DNA of 64,000 bases from Gamarada debralockiae. Its lineage: Eukaryota; Ascomycota; Leotiomycetes; Helotiales; Hyphodiscaceae. The position numbers were made by a program, and so were the translations under genes. The stretch spans positions 1 to 64,000 of the forward strand of contig NXFV01000353.1 of the NCBI GenBank assembly GCA_002803225.1, read 5' to 3'. The notes beneath the pieces are model-generated. The model did no database searches, was not told the DNA's origin, and worked only from the letters and a program-made list of their open reading frames with translations. Of the stretch, positions 37,327 to 49,289 are shown piece by piece (position 1 is the stretch's first letter; every line of letters begins with the position of its first letter).

Positions 37327-40300
37327 ATTTATGCGGACGGATTTGGTGGGAATCAGGGCGAGAAGACCACAAGGCGGAGTTTTTGTCCCTAGCAGAGTGG
37401 CAGTTCGTACAAAATCGTGCAGGACAGCGTCTCTGTGACTACTCGGGTGGTACAGAGAACAATCAGACGGGGCGAACAATAACTTGTCCAGGCACGCCTT
37501 ATTCTACGACCACTCGAGGTACAGGGTCTGTGTTCGTGGATGCTCGAGTCAACCTATCGCGACCGAACAACGAATCGATCTCCAGGCCCCAAACAAATAT
37601 ATATAAACTCCTCCGTGGAACCCGCTCCGGCTTGCCCGTCTCGGATAGGGGGTAAATCGCTTGGAATGGTCCTGGGACGTCATGTACCCATGCTCAATGG
37701 ATCAAGGAAGTGTTTTCGTTAATCGTCGATTCAAGATGGTTGGCGTTGTCTTAAGAGTTTGCCCTGCTCAGAAGCCGTGCATCTGCAAAGAGATCTGTAT
37801 GCGTCAGGTAAAATTTGAAGCGTGTTCAGGATGCGAAAGTGCCAGGTACGTGTAAGGTTCTCGGAATGGGCGAAGGAGCGACAGAAGAGGAATCCTGCGT
37901 CGAATCTTGGCGAATCGGCTCTTGAGCTTGCACGACTGATTCCAGCATTGATTTGAGGAAGAGATAGACCTCAGATGAATTTTTTGTTCCACGAGGAGTG
38001 GGAATATAATATGTGAGCGTCAAATCATTTCGTGGCTAGCTGGAAGCGCATTGGAGGATTCGTCCCAGACGCTCGGTTGTGGATGTTGGTTCGAGGAATG
38101 GATACGAGTTGACGGATGGAAAGGTTCGTTGGTGTTGCCTGGTTGAAGGTACTTTAGATCTACGATTTGAGATTTGAGGCGGTTTGGTCGGGGAATTAAG
38201 AGAAGGTCGAAGGAAGAAAGAGGGGAGTGGAAGAAGAATTGAAATGGAAGGGGATGGGCGGGCCAGACGAAGCGCGAACGATAGGTGCTAGGTGGTATCC
38301 AGCTTAGCAAACAATAATTAGGTACAGAGGGGGATAGGTTAGTTAGCCAAAGGCCTTCCCCAAGTTTGTCTTGCCTTGGTTTGGCTTTCCTCGCTCACTT
38401 GTTGCGCTTTGTTCCACATGTGCGCGGGTTATTAATGGATTGGGCCCAGCGACCGGGAAAGGAGCAACAGCGTGTATTTCAAGACGTTCATTTTAGCCTG
38501 CACTTTCACCCGCAGAACCAGTTACTGGCTCGTCGTCAATTTCCTAGGGACTGGTTGGGCTAAAGGTACCCTGCACCGAAGATTGGGGGTCTTTCCGGCT
38601 TTGGTCCCCGCCCGAGACATCCTAAAATGGTGAAGAATTTCAGTGGATGATCTCTGGGCCAAATTCTCCCGACCTCCTGGACCATCAACTCAGTTGGCAC
38701 TTCTGTATTATTAAGTACTTCATACTTCACGATGTCAGAAGAGCTTCCTCACAGGAGTCAATCATTTATCATTACCTCTTCACACTCAGGTTCATCATCA
38801 TATCCACTGCATCTCCGGTCACCGCGCCTCAATTAGTAGAAAGGAGGAGTGCTTGCATTAGGCTAGTACCCCGGGGGCAGTTATCCAGAAATCTCCATGC
38901 TCCCTGTGCGATGATCTTCACCCCATAGACGCTCCCGTGAGCTTTTTCCTGTAGTCCACGTTTTACATTAGCAACTTCCAGCAAGAAAGGCTTCGAAAAC
39001 AACAGCCGCCATGGTGCAAACGTTCCTTTCCGTCCTCCTTCGTTTGTGCGAAGCTCGAACCTCTTTTCCCCGCGAATCTTCCGTCCCCTTGCCGTCCAAG
39101 GATCAGATCCGAGCTTGCGCGAATCGCTCGATCTTTTTAGTAACAAAGTTTCATCTTCCCCGGCCCAGGTTCACTGCATCTGCCGACTTTTAAATGATTT
39201 CGAGGTGACCCGGCACTGGAAACTGCGAAACACAAACTTCTTGCCATTTGTCTTGCGAGCATTGAGCACTGTCACATCCAACAACTAAATGATTACTTGT
39301 CTCCGACTGGCTGGGTGCTGTTATTCAAATTACAAAGTACAGCAAATGCAACTCTTGCCGGTCGCAACCTCACCATGTTACCAACTTACAACTGAGGTTG
39401 GGTCTCAGCTGCTGAGCCACATCGTCGTCACCCCCACGACCCACGCGGTCCAACGTTCTTGCCTATTGCTGACCAACGATGGATGGACATCGGATAATTA
39501 GATCATTCAAGGAGTTCCGGAAGTGACAGGTCAGTTGTTGCAACACTGATGGCACATTGTTCCGCCCAGTTGCAACGGCGGACGTACATAACTTTTTATT
39601 ACTGGCATGCAACATTCAGTACTTCGAGGATGCATCACGAATTAGCGAATGCCGCGGCGGGAACAACGCAGCATGTGACTCGTCACTTGCCAAAACAATG
39701 GAGCACTTGTACTTGCCGTTTTCCTGAACCGATTTCTGGGTACTTTGCTGGACTCATGCCATTGGGAGGCCGAAGACCTGGAGTCCAAAGTCCAAGGGGC
39801 GAGTCTGTGCGACTTCTCGCCAGTCCTCAAGGAGAAATGATTCGCCATATCACGACACTGTCAGCCGAAATTTCTCCAGTTTAATCACAATAAGCAGGGA
39901 CAGGTTGCAAATGTGGAGATCTTGCGTAAGAAATCAGGCCATTGCCCGCACCTCGTGGCTATTTGAAGGAGCCTGTGCACCAGATCGAGATCGCGCTCCA
40001 TCTCAAACGAGTATCAGAAAGTTTCAAATAGCTAGGGATGTTGGATTTCCCAATACAGTAGAACACATGGATGGCGTAAGCCACTGCCGCGCCCATCTGC
40101 ATCACACGGCAGGAAAACATCCAAGTGGCTGAACACAGTTGGTCTCTTGTCAAATCGTAGAGCCTTAACTACTCATCCTCCAATTAATTTACGTCAACTC
40201 GGCTTGTAACAACAGAGCACCGGTCATGGTGGTATTATTTTGAATCACAACCCCTCAGTTATCAAAAATTTGCAATATTCACAAGAATGCGATAGCGAAA

Positions 40301-42482
40301 TTTTCGGACCGACAATTTGCAAAATACCAGCCGCCCCCGGTTAGGGTCACCGACCATCTTGAGAACAGAGAACCAGAGAGAAGCCAGGATCCGAGCACAA
40401 CAACCTACCTTATTCCGACCTCAATTTGCTAGAAGGAATAAATCCCACGTAAACACTTGAGCAGTACGCTTCAGGAGTGGGTGAAGTCGTGGCAGGATAT
40501 TTTTACTTTTTTTTACTTTTTATCAGATCACAACATTGTAATTCCACACCGCAATGCCGCCTTACCGGCTAATTACAGCGGAAGACCCTCCAGACGCACA
40601 GCAACCAATTAAAGAGCGGATCCTCAGACCGGGCTGTCGGCATCCTGTACTCCCACACCAAACAGAGGAAAAGACTCAGCCGTCAACTGGAAGCCACTTC
40701 AATTTCAAGGGCCTTGCCACATGGTTTGAACCATGCAGTTGCATAGCGTTACATGCATGTTAGGCACACCGCGCCCATCGGCCTCATCCTTCGCGAGTGC
40801 CGTCACCTCGGGATGCCTCTTCTTTCCGTGTGTCGGAACGGCTGCCGAGTGAAGTCGTACGATAATCTTACGAAGCGGTGGTCTTGACACCTGCCCGATT
40901 CTACCACGGGCCTGGGCCAACACCGTAGCTCTATTTTCACATCTGTCGTTGTGGTGTAGAGGTTTCCCTGGTTATTATCTCGATCCCGATCGTGCTTTCT
41001 GTCAGTTCACCATATTAGTCCTTCAAGCCTCGAGCACTACAGCGCCGAATTGGAAACCTGCATTCAAGCGTTTGCTCCCTCGCAGATTTCTGCGTCAGGA
41101 TCCGGTACTATGTCACCTGGAATAGCTTTCAGGTTGTGTAACTCGCGGCTGTGTAGGGCATTTGGAACCTATGGGTCGTCGATCCACTTTGTGCAATCAT
41201 CTGCACCTGCGAAAAGATCTTGCAATGCTTGTCTTGCTTTAACGCGGGACACCAAGTGCTTGAAGGAGGCTGTGTAGTAAAGAAATCTGAAGCATTCATT
41301 TGTAAAACTGAATCGCGGATTCTGAGTTGGAAGTATTCACGCGGGTAGGTTGTATCACGGTATCACCGGACACGGCATCGGAAACCTCACTGCCCGAAAG
41401 CCTCAAAACGTGGCCTGGTCATCCGGTAAAGTGGACGATGGTATTGAAGGGGGTAGTTCCCACATATGGATACCACATCTTTGATTCTTGTCTGTAAAAC
41501 TGTACCGGTAGGATGGTAACAAATCACGTGGAGTTTTTTTCGCCTGCGAGAATTGTCTGTGTTTGCTTTGAAGATATGAAGTGGAACACACGGTGTTGAC
41601 CAAATTTAACGCAGCCACTGGAGGCCCTTGATATGTCACTGTGATTGACGATCGTGATTTTGATCGTGATGGGCTTGACCAGGGCAGTACCTGGGGAGGC
41701 TATGAAACAACTCGGTCTACTTGAGCTTGGAAGCTTGGGCGAGAGGAGCACGGAAAACTCAGTTCAATAGCTTCAAAAATATATTGAGTGGAAGAGTCTT
41801 GGTTCCAGAGAGATCGATAGCAATGCTAGAGTATCATTACCCCCTTTCCGTAGCTCAGAACAAATAACATGGATGACCTTTAGTCACGTGTAACCCCAAG
41901 ATTTTGGGCCCGGGGGATTTTGTCCAGATATGTAGTAGCACAGTCAAGCTACGTCATGGTCATCCATCAACAAGCAATCAACCAATAGCTCTTACTGGAT
42001 TCGCAAGGCCGTGTCAGTGGTCCTCAAACGTGCCACTGTCAGAATGGCCAGTCCGGAAATGCCGGTATTGTTATCGGTAACACAATGATTGCGTGCATTT
42101 GCAGCACTAGCAAAAGCTCCCAGTTAGCAACGTTCCTGATTGAGTAGCCTTGAACATTCGGAAAATTCTAAGTCCGGCTGCGGGATCGAGGACAACTTCC
42201 TATTAGAGTAATCAACTCCGCAGAACACAAACCGGATGTTTATTTGGACGCATGGTATGCAGACAAGGCTGTGAAGCCTTGAATCATTTCTCAGAGCAAT
42301 TCCTACTACTGTCATTTCAGATGATTGACTATATATCCCGTCTCTACATTCCTCTTCTCGAATTCGTTTCTCTTCAATTCATTCACGCATCGAAAGCACT
42401 CCTCGACAATTCAAAGTCCAGCATCCCACTTCTTCCAAGCACTTTTAAATCCAACAGCCTTCTCTTATCCGTACTTTTCAAA
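37327..42482. other. 5.1-kb region without a supported gene
   Basis: Upstream of the velvet gene. Only short ORFs without homology on both strands. No transposon domains, long repeats or tRNA fold were seen. Part is probably a long regulatory 5' region, as is common for velvet genes (inference). Confidence 0.55.
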
Positions 42483-43573
42483 ATGTCTCAGCCTTACGTC
42501 CAGGTTCCGGCAAATGTGACCAACAATGCAATACCCTTTCACCTCGAATTTCCAGTCAGCTCTCAGAAATGAAGACACTCTTGCAACTCTCCAAAGTCAC
42601 CGCCCAAATATATGAAAGTCTCCAAGAAGACGGCCGGTTCGGCCCCGTTTCCAACGGCGACGATGACCTGGATATCCACTTCGTCGCAATGTCTTCAGAG
42701 CGCAAAGACGCAATCCCCATCCTCCTCCTGCATGGCTGGCCCGGCTCCTTTCTCCAGTTCTGCCGTTCTCAACATCATAAAATCCCGTTACACACTCAAA
42801 CTCTTCCCTACCACTTCATCGTGCCTTCCCTCTAGGGCTACGCATATCAGCTAAACCCCTCCTTTAGACAAGGATTTCCGCGTCGAAGATATAGCCCGCT
42901 TTATGAATCAACTAATGCTAGATCTTGGTTTTGAAGGCGGATATGTAGTACAAGGAGGAGATATTTGTTCCGAAGTCGCTAGGTTATTGGCTGCCGAGCA
43001 TGAGGCGGCGAGGGCTGTGCATTTGAATTTTGGAATAATGCCAGAGCCAGTTGGTGTTGATGGCACCCTGATCACACTCGCCGAGCGTACCGGGCTTGAG
43101 CGCGCGAATGCCTTAATCTTGACCGGCGGTGCTTATGCACTTCTCCACGCCACTCGACCATCCACCATCTTCGCGCTCGCCTCAAACCCACTTGCCGTGC
43201 TTGCTTGGTCGGCGAGAAGTTCCAGGAATGGACAGACGACACCCCTCCCATCTCCACCATTTTAGTATCCGTCTCCCTCTACTGGTTTACGGAGACCTTC
43301 CCTCACGCCATCTATCCTTGCAGACAACTCTTCGTGCCGGGTGGGGTTGGTGCGCATGAGAATCCTTAGTGGAACATTGGGAAGGAGAAGAAAATTTGGG
43401 TTCTCTTGGTTCCCGAAAGAAAAATCGCACCAGTCCCGCGGGTGTAGATTGAGAAGACTGGGAAGTTAGTTTGGTTCAGAGCTCATACTAAGGGAGGGCA
43501 TTTTGTTGCTGTGGAGAGTGAGGTTTTATTGAAGGATCTGACGGACTTCATGGAGGAAGTGTGGCAGAGGTAG
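42483..43573 (+). pseudogene. Epoxide hydrolase (EHN-type) pseudogene
   Basis: The start MSQPYVQVPANVTNNAIPF and the pieces LLQLSKVTAQIYESLQ, PILLLHGWPGSFLQF, DKDFRVEDIARFMNQLM, GGYVVQGGDICSEVARLLA, AVHLNFGIMPEP, EKFQEWTDD, LYWFTETFPHAIYP and KGGHFVAVESEVLL follow microsomal-type epoxide hydrolases in order. The oxyanion HGWPG and nucleophile GGDICS sites are recognisable. The frame is broken after FPVS, after GSFLQF, at a TAG before GYAYQ, again before DKDFRVE, before GEKFQEW and by TAG codons near 43367 and 43448. About 40 residues between GRFG and DIHF are also missing. It is a dead copy of an enzyme that hydrates epoxides to diols. Confidence 0.88.
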
Positions 43574-43927
43574 ATATGGGTGATATGAGAGGTGATCGGG
43601 CGATCTAGGAATGATTTCTGGTTTTTCTGTTATATTTGGAGTCTGGGTATACCTTTGGGCGTGCTGCTGTTCCATATTAATTAACTTTGTTGACTTGATT
43701 ACGTTGAAACTTGACTTTCCTGGGACGACGAGGTCAGTGGAAGAGGACTCCAACGAGCGAGAAGCGAGTTCTAAGCCAGCAGATGTGGCCGCAACTACAG
43801 CGACAGCAATTGCCATGGGCAGCACAGCCAGAGTAAGGCGGTCAAGTTTCTTTGATTGAGAATCATGTTTGAGGTACTCGGGCAGCGGATTGTACGTCCA
43901 AGCAAAGCAAATTATATGAAGCAGCAA
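43526..43927 (-). CDS. Doubtful small membrane-protein ORF
   Basis: The open frame contains two hydrophobic stretches, near LLLHIICFAW and near LTLAVLPMAIAVAVVAATSA, followed by a polar tail. The frame extends upstream without an ATG before a stop. A spliced first exon (MLLCLKLTG from about 44186) is imaginable but not convincing. It overlaps the 3' end of the epoxide hydrolase relic on the other strand. No family recognised. Confidence 0.25.
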   Translation of the reverse strand: MLLHIICFAWTYNPLPEYLKHDSQSKKLDRLTLAVLPMAIAVAVVAATSAGLELASRSLESSSTDLVVPGKSSFNVIKSTKLINMEQQHAQRYTQTPNITEKPEIIPRSPDHLSYHPYLPLPHFLHEVRQILQ

Positions 43928-45332
43928 GCTTGCGAGAACAAATTGAATGACGAGAAGGACCTTCCTATTGCGATGATACGAAGCTGGTAGGGAATGATTT
44001 GGCTCTGCGCACGGTAGAATTTTCTTCTCTCGATCTCCATGTTGATATATAATTGAGACTTTTCAGCTCGTGATAAAGGACTGGTGATTTAGGGTGAGGC
44101 TCAATGACTTTCGAGATGAGCAGTGCTACTGTAGTAGTGTGGTTGATTGTGTTGTTGTTACCAGTAAGTTTGAGGCACAGAAGCATTCAATACGGAGCAG
44201 CGGGGAAGGATTCGAGCCCATGCTTATTTAGGTGAAATTAAGCAGCGGGATCAAGGGCTCTGGATGGTCAGAGTATGAATCGCTTGATTCCGAACCTTTC
44301 CTGACAGCAAGAGTACTGCAGTGTTTTTCTAACCGAGAAAGTCCTCAGGGCTGCTAGTAGCTGCTGAGTTTGTTAAGTAGTCCCGCAACAAACGATCCTC
44401 GTAGATGCTGTTTCTGGTGCTGAACGCGGCTTCCAGTACCTGGTATAGATAGATACGAGCCTTACCCTCCGGCGGTGAGAGCATAAGTTATGTCTGTCCA
44501 CGTGTTTCTCAGTCTCTGGTTGCGATGTCATTCACGCACTTCCTCGAAGCGAATCTCCCAACCAGGAAGGACCCCACGATTTTCGGTCACGTGAAACCGA
44601 CCGAAGGGATCACCTGCGCTGCCGCTGTTCTTTCTCCCCTTCGCAGAGCAATTGTGTTCTAGAGAACAGGAGAGGGACTAATAAACCGTCGAGCTAGTAT
44701 ATCTCAACCGCAGTCCTAAGAAGACAATTGCAACATAATGGACGAATTGGGAAGTTGTAACCCACCACTCTCACTTTCATTCGCTGACAAACACTCGTAA
44801 AGTGTGGTCCACAGGCCACAGAATAAGCTTAGCTGAGCTCAAATCGCGTTCGATTTGACAGCAGTTTGTGTAGCAGTATCTTGCGATGCTGGGGGTCTGT
44901 AGAACTGGGTTTTCCAGAAGCTTGTCTATGACATGTGGCATGCAGTAAGCTGACGTCGGTGAATGAGGCTCGTACCAGCAGGCGAGTGGAATTTCTTGTA
45001 TCCGGATAGGAGGTTGTGAATTCTGGGGACTGTGATAGAAGAGTTGAAGGAGTGTTGGAATCAGAGCTGAGAACTGGAATAAAGGCCCAAGAGTCGGCGC
45101 AGAATGGGGAGATCGAAACAAGGAAGGTGTGTTTCTGGGATGTCTGGGAAAGGAAGGGGAGTGGTCGGAAAATGCAGACGAGGCGAGTCTTCCCGAATGC
45201 AAGGTGATATTCGGTGTTTGATGAGTGATCACTGTATATAAGACTGCGCTAAGCAATTGATTTGGTTCCCCTATCGTACTCTCTTTAATGAATGGAAATT
45301 CCCCGGTTATTAAATTTTATTCAGCATGAACT
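43928..45332. other. Intergenic, nothing recognised
   Basis: Spacer before the arrestin-like gene. A GATTCGAGCCC word near 44208 does not belong to a foldable tRNA. Confidence 0.55.
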
Positions 45333-46791
45333 ATGTCTCCAGAGGAAAATAAAATCCATACAAAGATACTTTTCGGGGACGAGATTAAAACACCAGAAAC
45401 CTTGTTCTCGTCAACTTTTCTGCCAGCACCGACTGTCTTCACCGGGCAGAGGCTCAGGGGAGTGGCTGTTATCTCTCAATGTGGGACACAGAGCCCTGTA
45501 TTTGATGCCGTCCAGCTAACTCTGAAAGGTACTTCTACTCAGTCCCCCATTACACGCTTCTCGCTAACGTTATATAATTCAAGGCAAAGTGAAAAATGTT
45601 GTCAGGCAAGCCGATGGGTTCTGCTGGGAGATCGAAAAGCCTGTGAGTTCTCGTCAGCAATGGTCACTTCAACGTTGGAAATACTAACTACGTTACCCAA
45701 AGCTCATTCTCATGTCCTGTGTGAAAGTGGCAGATGACTTTAAGACAGCCTCTCTCGAAGGCGGCAATGATGTCATCCAGGGAACTGAATTCTTCTTCGA
45801 CATACCCAAGTCCATCACGGTGCCAACATACCAAAAGCAGCTGATAAATCAACTGCCACCTTCCATTCGAGTGGTCAAAACAACACACTCCACCGAGCTG
45901 CCGAAACATTGCCGAGCTGCCATCGCCGGTCATTGCGATGTAACGTACCATATCGAAACTAGAATTTCCCGAAGAGGAAAAGTAGTGTGCGAGGCTCGTC
46001 GGGAGATCATAATGATGCCTACCACAGAGATACCACCGCCTCTTGATCCCGAAGATCTAAAGTACGACTATCGGCTTTTCGCTGCTTCGTCCCTAGGCTC
46101 ATTCTGGAAACCAAAAAAGAGTACATTAATCACGGTTTCTTCCAAGGAGCCCCGATCCCTCGTATTTCCATTCTTGAAGGGAAACTGCACCGAGGTGAAC
46201 ACAGAGGTGCTGCTCAACTTCAAGGCTCGGAAAATGTGCGACGGGGAGGAGAGTTTCCTTGAGCCACCAATCACGGAGTGTGAAGTTATGGTAACCCTGG
46301 AGGCGATTACGTATTTCCTCGAAGAGGAGAAAGAGCAGGTACTGTCTATTGCAGAGACGCGGAGGTGCCCAGGCGCAACTTTGAAAAGGACAAGATTCAA
46401 AACGCAGAAGAGGAAGGTGAAGCTGGAGGGATGGAAAAGAGACAATGATGCGGCTTGTGAGTCTCGAGAATTGATCATACCTGGATCCAATACTGATGGG
46501 TGGCCCTCAGCTGGTGCATCCCAAACAATCGAGTGGAAGACAACGACCTCGCTGATGACTCTGCTTCCGGACGATGTTCCTCGACTTCCTTCTTTCTTTT
46601 CAACTTTGGTGTCGAGGAGGTATGCGTTCGATGTGCAGATTGTGTTCGGAACCGACCTAGGAGCCTCGAACAAGCCTGTGCATCTGCGAATCCCTGTGCA
46701 AATTGTGCATGCTCCAGTAGGAAAGTATCTGAATGGACCCTTGGAGATTGAATTCGAGGATGACCTGAAAGCACCGGCATATGTACTATGA
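45333..46791 (+). CDS. Arrestin-like protein
   Basis: Arrestin-related proteins are adaptors that link membrane transporters to ubiquitin ligases; this role is inferred from fold only. Three exons, 45333-45528, 45584-45642 and 45703-46791, give 447 residues. The first domain has TVFTGQRLRGVAVI, a beta-rich run and the pattern FFFDIPKSITVP...LPPSIRV, which is the usual FxFxIP...PPS of arrestin N-domains, then CDVTYHIETRISRRG. The C-terminal half is beta-rich and ends at about VHAPVGKYLNGPLEIEF. No clear PPxY ubiquitin-ligase motif is seen. It converges with the Zn2Cys6 gene, with only 50 bp between their stops. Confidence 0.72.
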
Positions 46792-46841
46792 GGTGGTGAC
46801 GATGCACAAAGCACCAAGGTACCCAATTCACCCTTCAGTCT

Positions 46842-49028
46842 TCACATTGGAGCATCCTCCGCTCCCCAACCCCACTCCTCCAACAATTCTTTGACTCGAT
46901 ACTCGGTTGCCCATCCCAAGTCTTTCTCAATACCTCTCAGAAGGTCAACTATTACTTTTCGCTCCTCCGAACCCTCTAAGCACTGCCCAGCAACAAACAA
47001 CGGCTGAAGCATATGAATTCGCACATAGCCTGGTGGTCTGCCCAATGCGATGGCACATATTTCTCGACTATGCTCGGCTATCTTTTCTGGAATCTCACGA
47101 TAGCGACGCAAACGGTCCCGGACCGAATTGGAATCTTCGCGAGGTTGGTGCAGTAGAAGAATTATCTGTGCGAAGTGGTAGTGTTGCATGGTGACCGAGC
47201 ATAAGGGAATACTATAGAAGGCCTCGGCGAAGTTTGCCCGGTAAGGATCAGCAGACTTTGGGTCTACCTCAATTCGGCCACAGAAGTTGAAGCTTTCCGG
47301 AAGGCTCTCGAACCAAATTTGGAGTTCGTGGTCGAGACTTTTCCAACGGTTTGTTTGGGTTGGAAGCACGTCCGAGTCTGCAGCAAGAAGGTTCATGATC
47401 TTTGAGAGAATGAAAATCAAAGCATTCGCAATCATATCCTCTCTGAATTCGCTCTCGCCGCTAAGATAAGTGCTATATCCTGTCTTCCCGGGGATGACGA
47501 AGCCGTCATCATCAATCTTGAGGCCCGCAGATCGCCACAGGGGGATGTCTTCTGTATCCAGTCGTGTTCTTGTATGGTTTATATAAGCTGCGAGGTAGTC
47601 GCAGCGTGCAAAATTCCAGAATGTGGCTACTTGAGCCCTTGATGGTTTAATGCATTGAGGCATCACGTTCACATTTGCCTCGTCAAGAAGTGACTTAACT
47701 CCACTTAAATGTCTATAAATAGTTAAATTATTGTTCGATTAGGCCAACTCCTTTGATACTGACCTCGACCACTCAATGTTGGAATCGTCGTAGACAGATA
47801 AAATCGAGGTCGCAGCAAGTAAGTCGTCCGCCTGAACAGACTGACTTTGGTTTTCGAGAAGTCGACGCCGTTTATTCGTACTCGCAGTGGGGCTTTCGAC
47901 CGCCGAGCGATTGATATCAGGACTTCCAACGTTCATCAAACCTTCTCGCAAATAAGCGATGGCTTTGTCATAGTACTTTGCTGCTTTATAAAACCAGTTC
48001 GTTCGCTCGCAACTGGGATAGACTTCTGTAGAAGCCTGCTTCTGACAGGCGCTGCCAATGATAACTTTCGTCCCTTTCACTCTTCCAAGTTGCTTTGCTG
48101 AAATCGCGATTGCAGAATAGCGAAGGAGGGGACTTTTCAAAGCTTTGACGGGTACGTATGAAGCAAAGTAATTTCCAAGGTCGTATAAATCCATCCTAAA
48201 GCAATTAGTCCCGATACAAATATCGATTTTGGAGGGACTAACCATGGCCCCACAACCTCGGCGAAATGTCTCATGAGGAACATTATTTCAAAAACACTCT
48301 CCTCCACATTCTGGTGGATGAATCGTTCTGAGGGCGAGTTCGGGGTTGACGAACTATATGTTGAGCGTTGGAAAACAGAGTTCACGTTGTCTGACAGGGA
48401 ATTCTCAGTGCGATATGTGAATGGCTGTTGAGGAGATATTGTCTCGTTTGGTTCAGAGTCTGCGTTCTCAATACTGTGTACTGGAAGAGGATTCAAAGGA
48501 CTTGGCTCCAGAATACCAGTATAATTCCCAGAGTCTATTGGGATAAAGGGGCTGGAGTTGATATCAGGCCTCGAATTATTGTCATTGCCCTGAGTGTTGG
48601 TGTTGGTAGTCTCCGTCACCAGCCCTGGATCCAGGACAGTCGCTCCGCCATCTTGGCTTCCAATGGTAATGACTTGCTTAGTCCCTCGCGGGGATTGGGA
48701 GTCCAGGGACGAAAGCGGATTGGGCTCTTCATGGTTATCGTGACTTGGCGACTTTTCGTGATTTGCTGTCTTGCTGCCGCCGTTCGAAACAGAAGACTCA
48801 TCGTAGTTGAACTTTCGTCGCAACCCGACCCCTTCATCTAGAAACCTAGTTTCGCGCGAGTATCCAGGACAAGGTAGATTGGAAGCAGAGCAACGCAAAC
48901 ATCCCGGGCGACCCTCATCGCACTGGCAGGCGGTGAGCCTCAATTCAAGCACGCCGTCCTGCAGCTCTTACCTTCAGATGACGAGCCTTGCACCTCCCAC
49001 ACGCACCACCGTACGGTCGCGCCGGCAT
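46842..49028 (-). CDS. Zn2Cys6 fungal transcription factor, 679 aa
   Basis: A nuclear regulator with four exons (49028-48972, 48922-48243, 48195-47764, 47712-46842) summing to 2040 nt. The zinc cluster CGRCKARHLKCDEGRPGC continues through LRCSASNLPC, with Cys at about 10, 13, 20, 27, 30 and 37; the first intron splits it after the second Cys pair. The start at 49028 is the only in-frame ATG before the cluster. The middle carries a Ser/Asn-rich linker, then the ARCA-like region with ESVFEIMFLMRHFAEVVGPWMD, ATFWNFARCDYLAAYINH and QHYHFAQIILLLHQPRE. This pattern is typical of factors with a fungal_trans_2-type domain. Targets unknown. Upstream on the same strand lies a dead MFS transporter. Confidence 0.88.
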
Positions 49029-49289
49029 AGCATCCACTGATGATGCATGAGACTGGAAATGTTCATCCTGGATGAAATTATTTGGTTGAACCGAAGTTTG
49101 ACAGCCGAAATTCGGAAGAGATCCCTGATGCAGAGTAAGCTGTGGCTGAATCACGTGTTGGTTGCCCCTGTCCTACGCCATTTATCCCCAAATATGATGC
49201 AGTTATATAAGCATATTAGAGCAGTGACTGGAAATAGATATACAATCTAGAACTTCCCCCGACTAAACATTGTCGTCAACCAACTTCTG

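Noticed and set aside
40940..41000. GTGGTGTAGAGGT run resembling a tRNA D-arm
   Set aside because: No T-arm or closing acceptor stem at the right distance.
44200..44230. GATTCGAGCCC word as a tRNA T-arm on either strand
   Set aside because: The arm does not pair properly and no other arms fit.
46068..46826. 252-residue minus-strand ORF opposite the arrestin-like gene
   Set aside because: It lies antisense to a well-supported coding exon; composition is that of a shadow frame.
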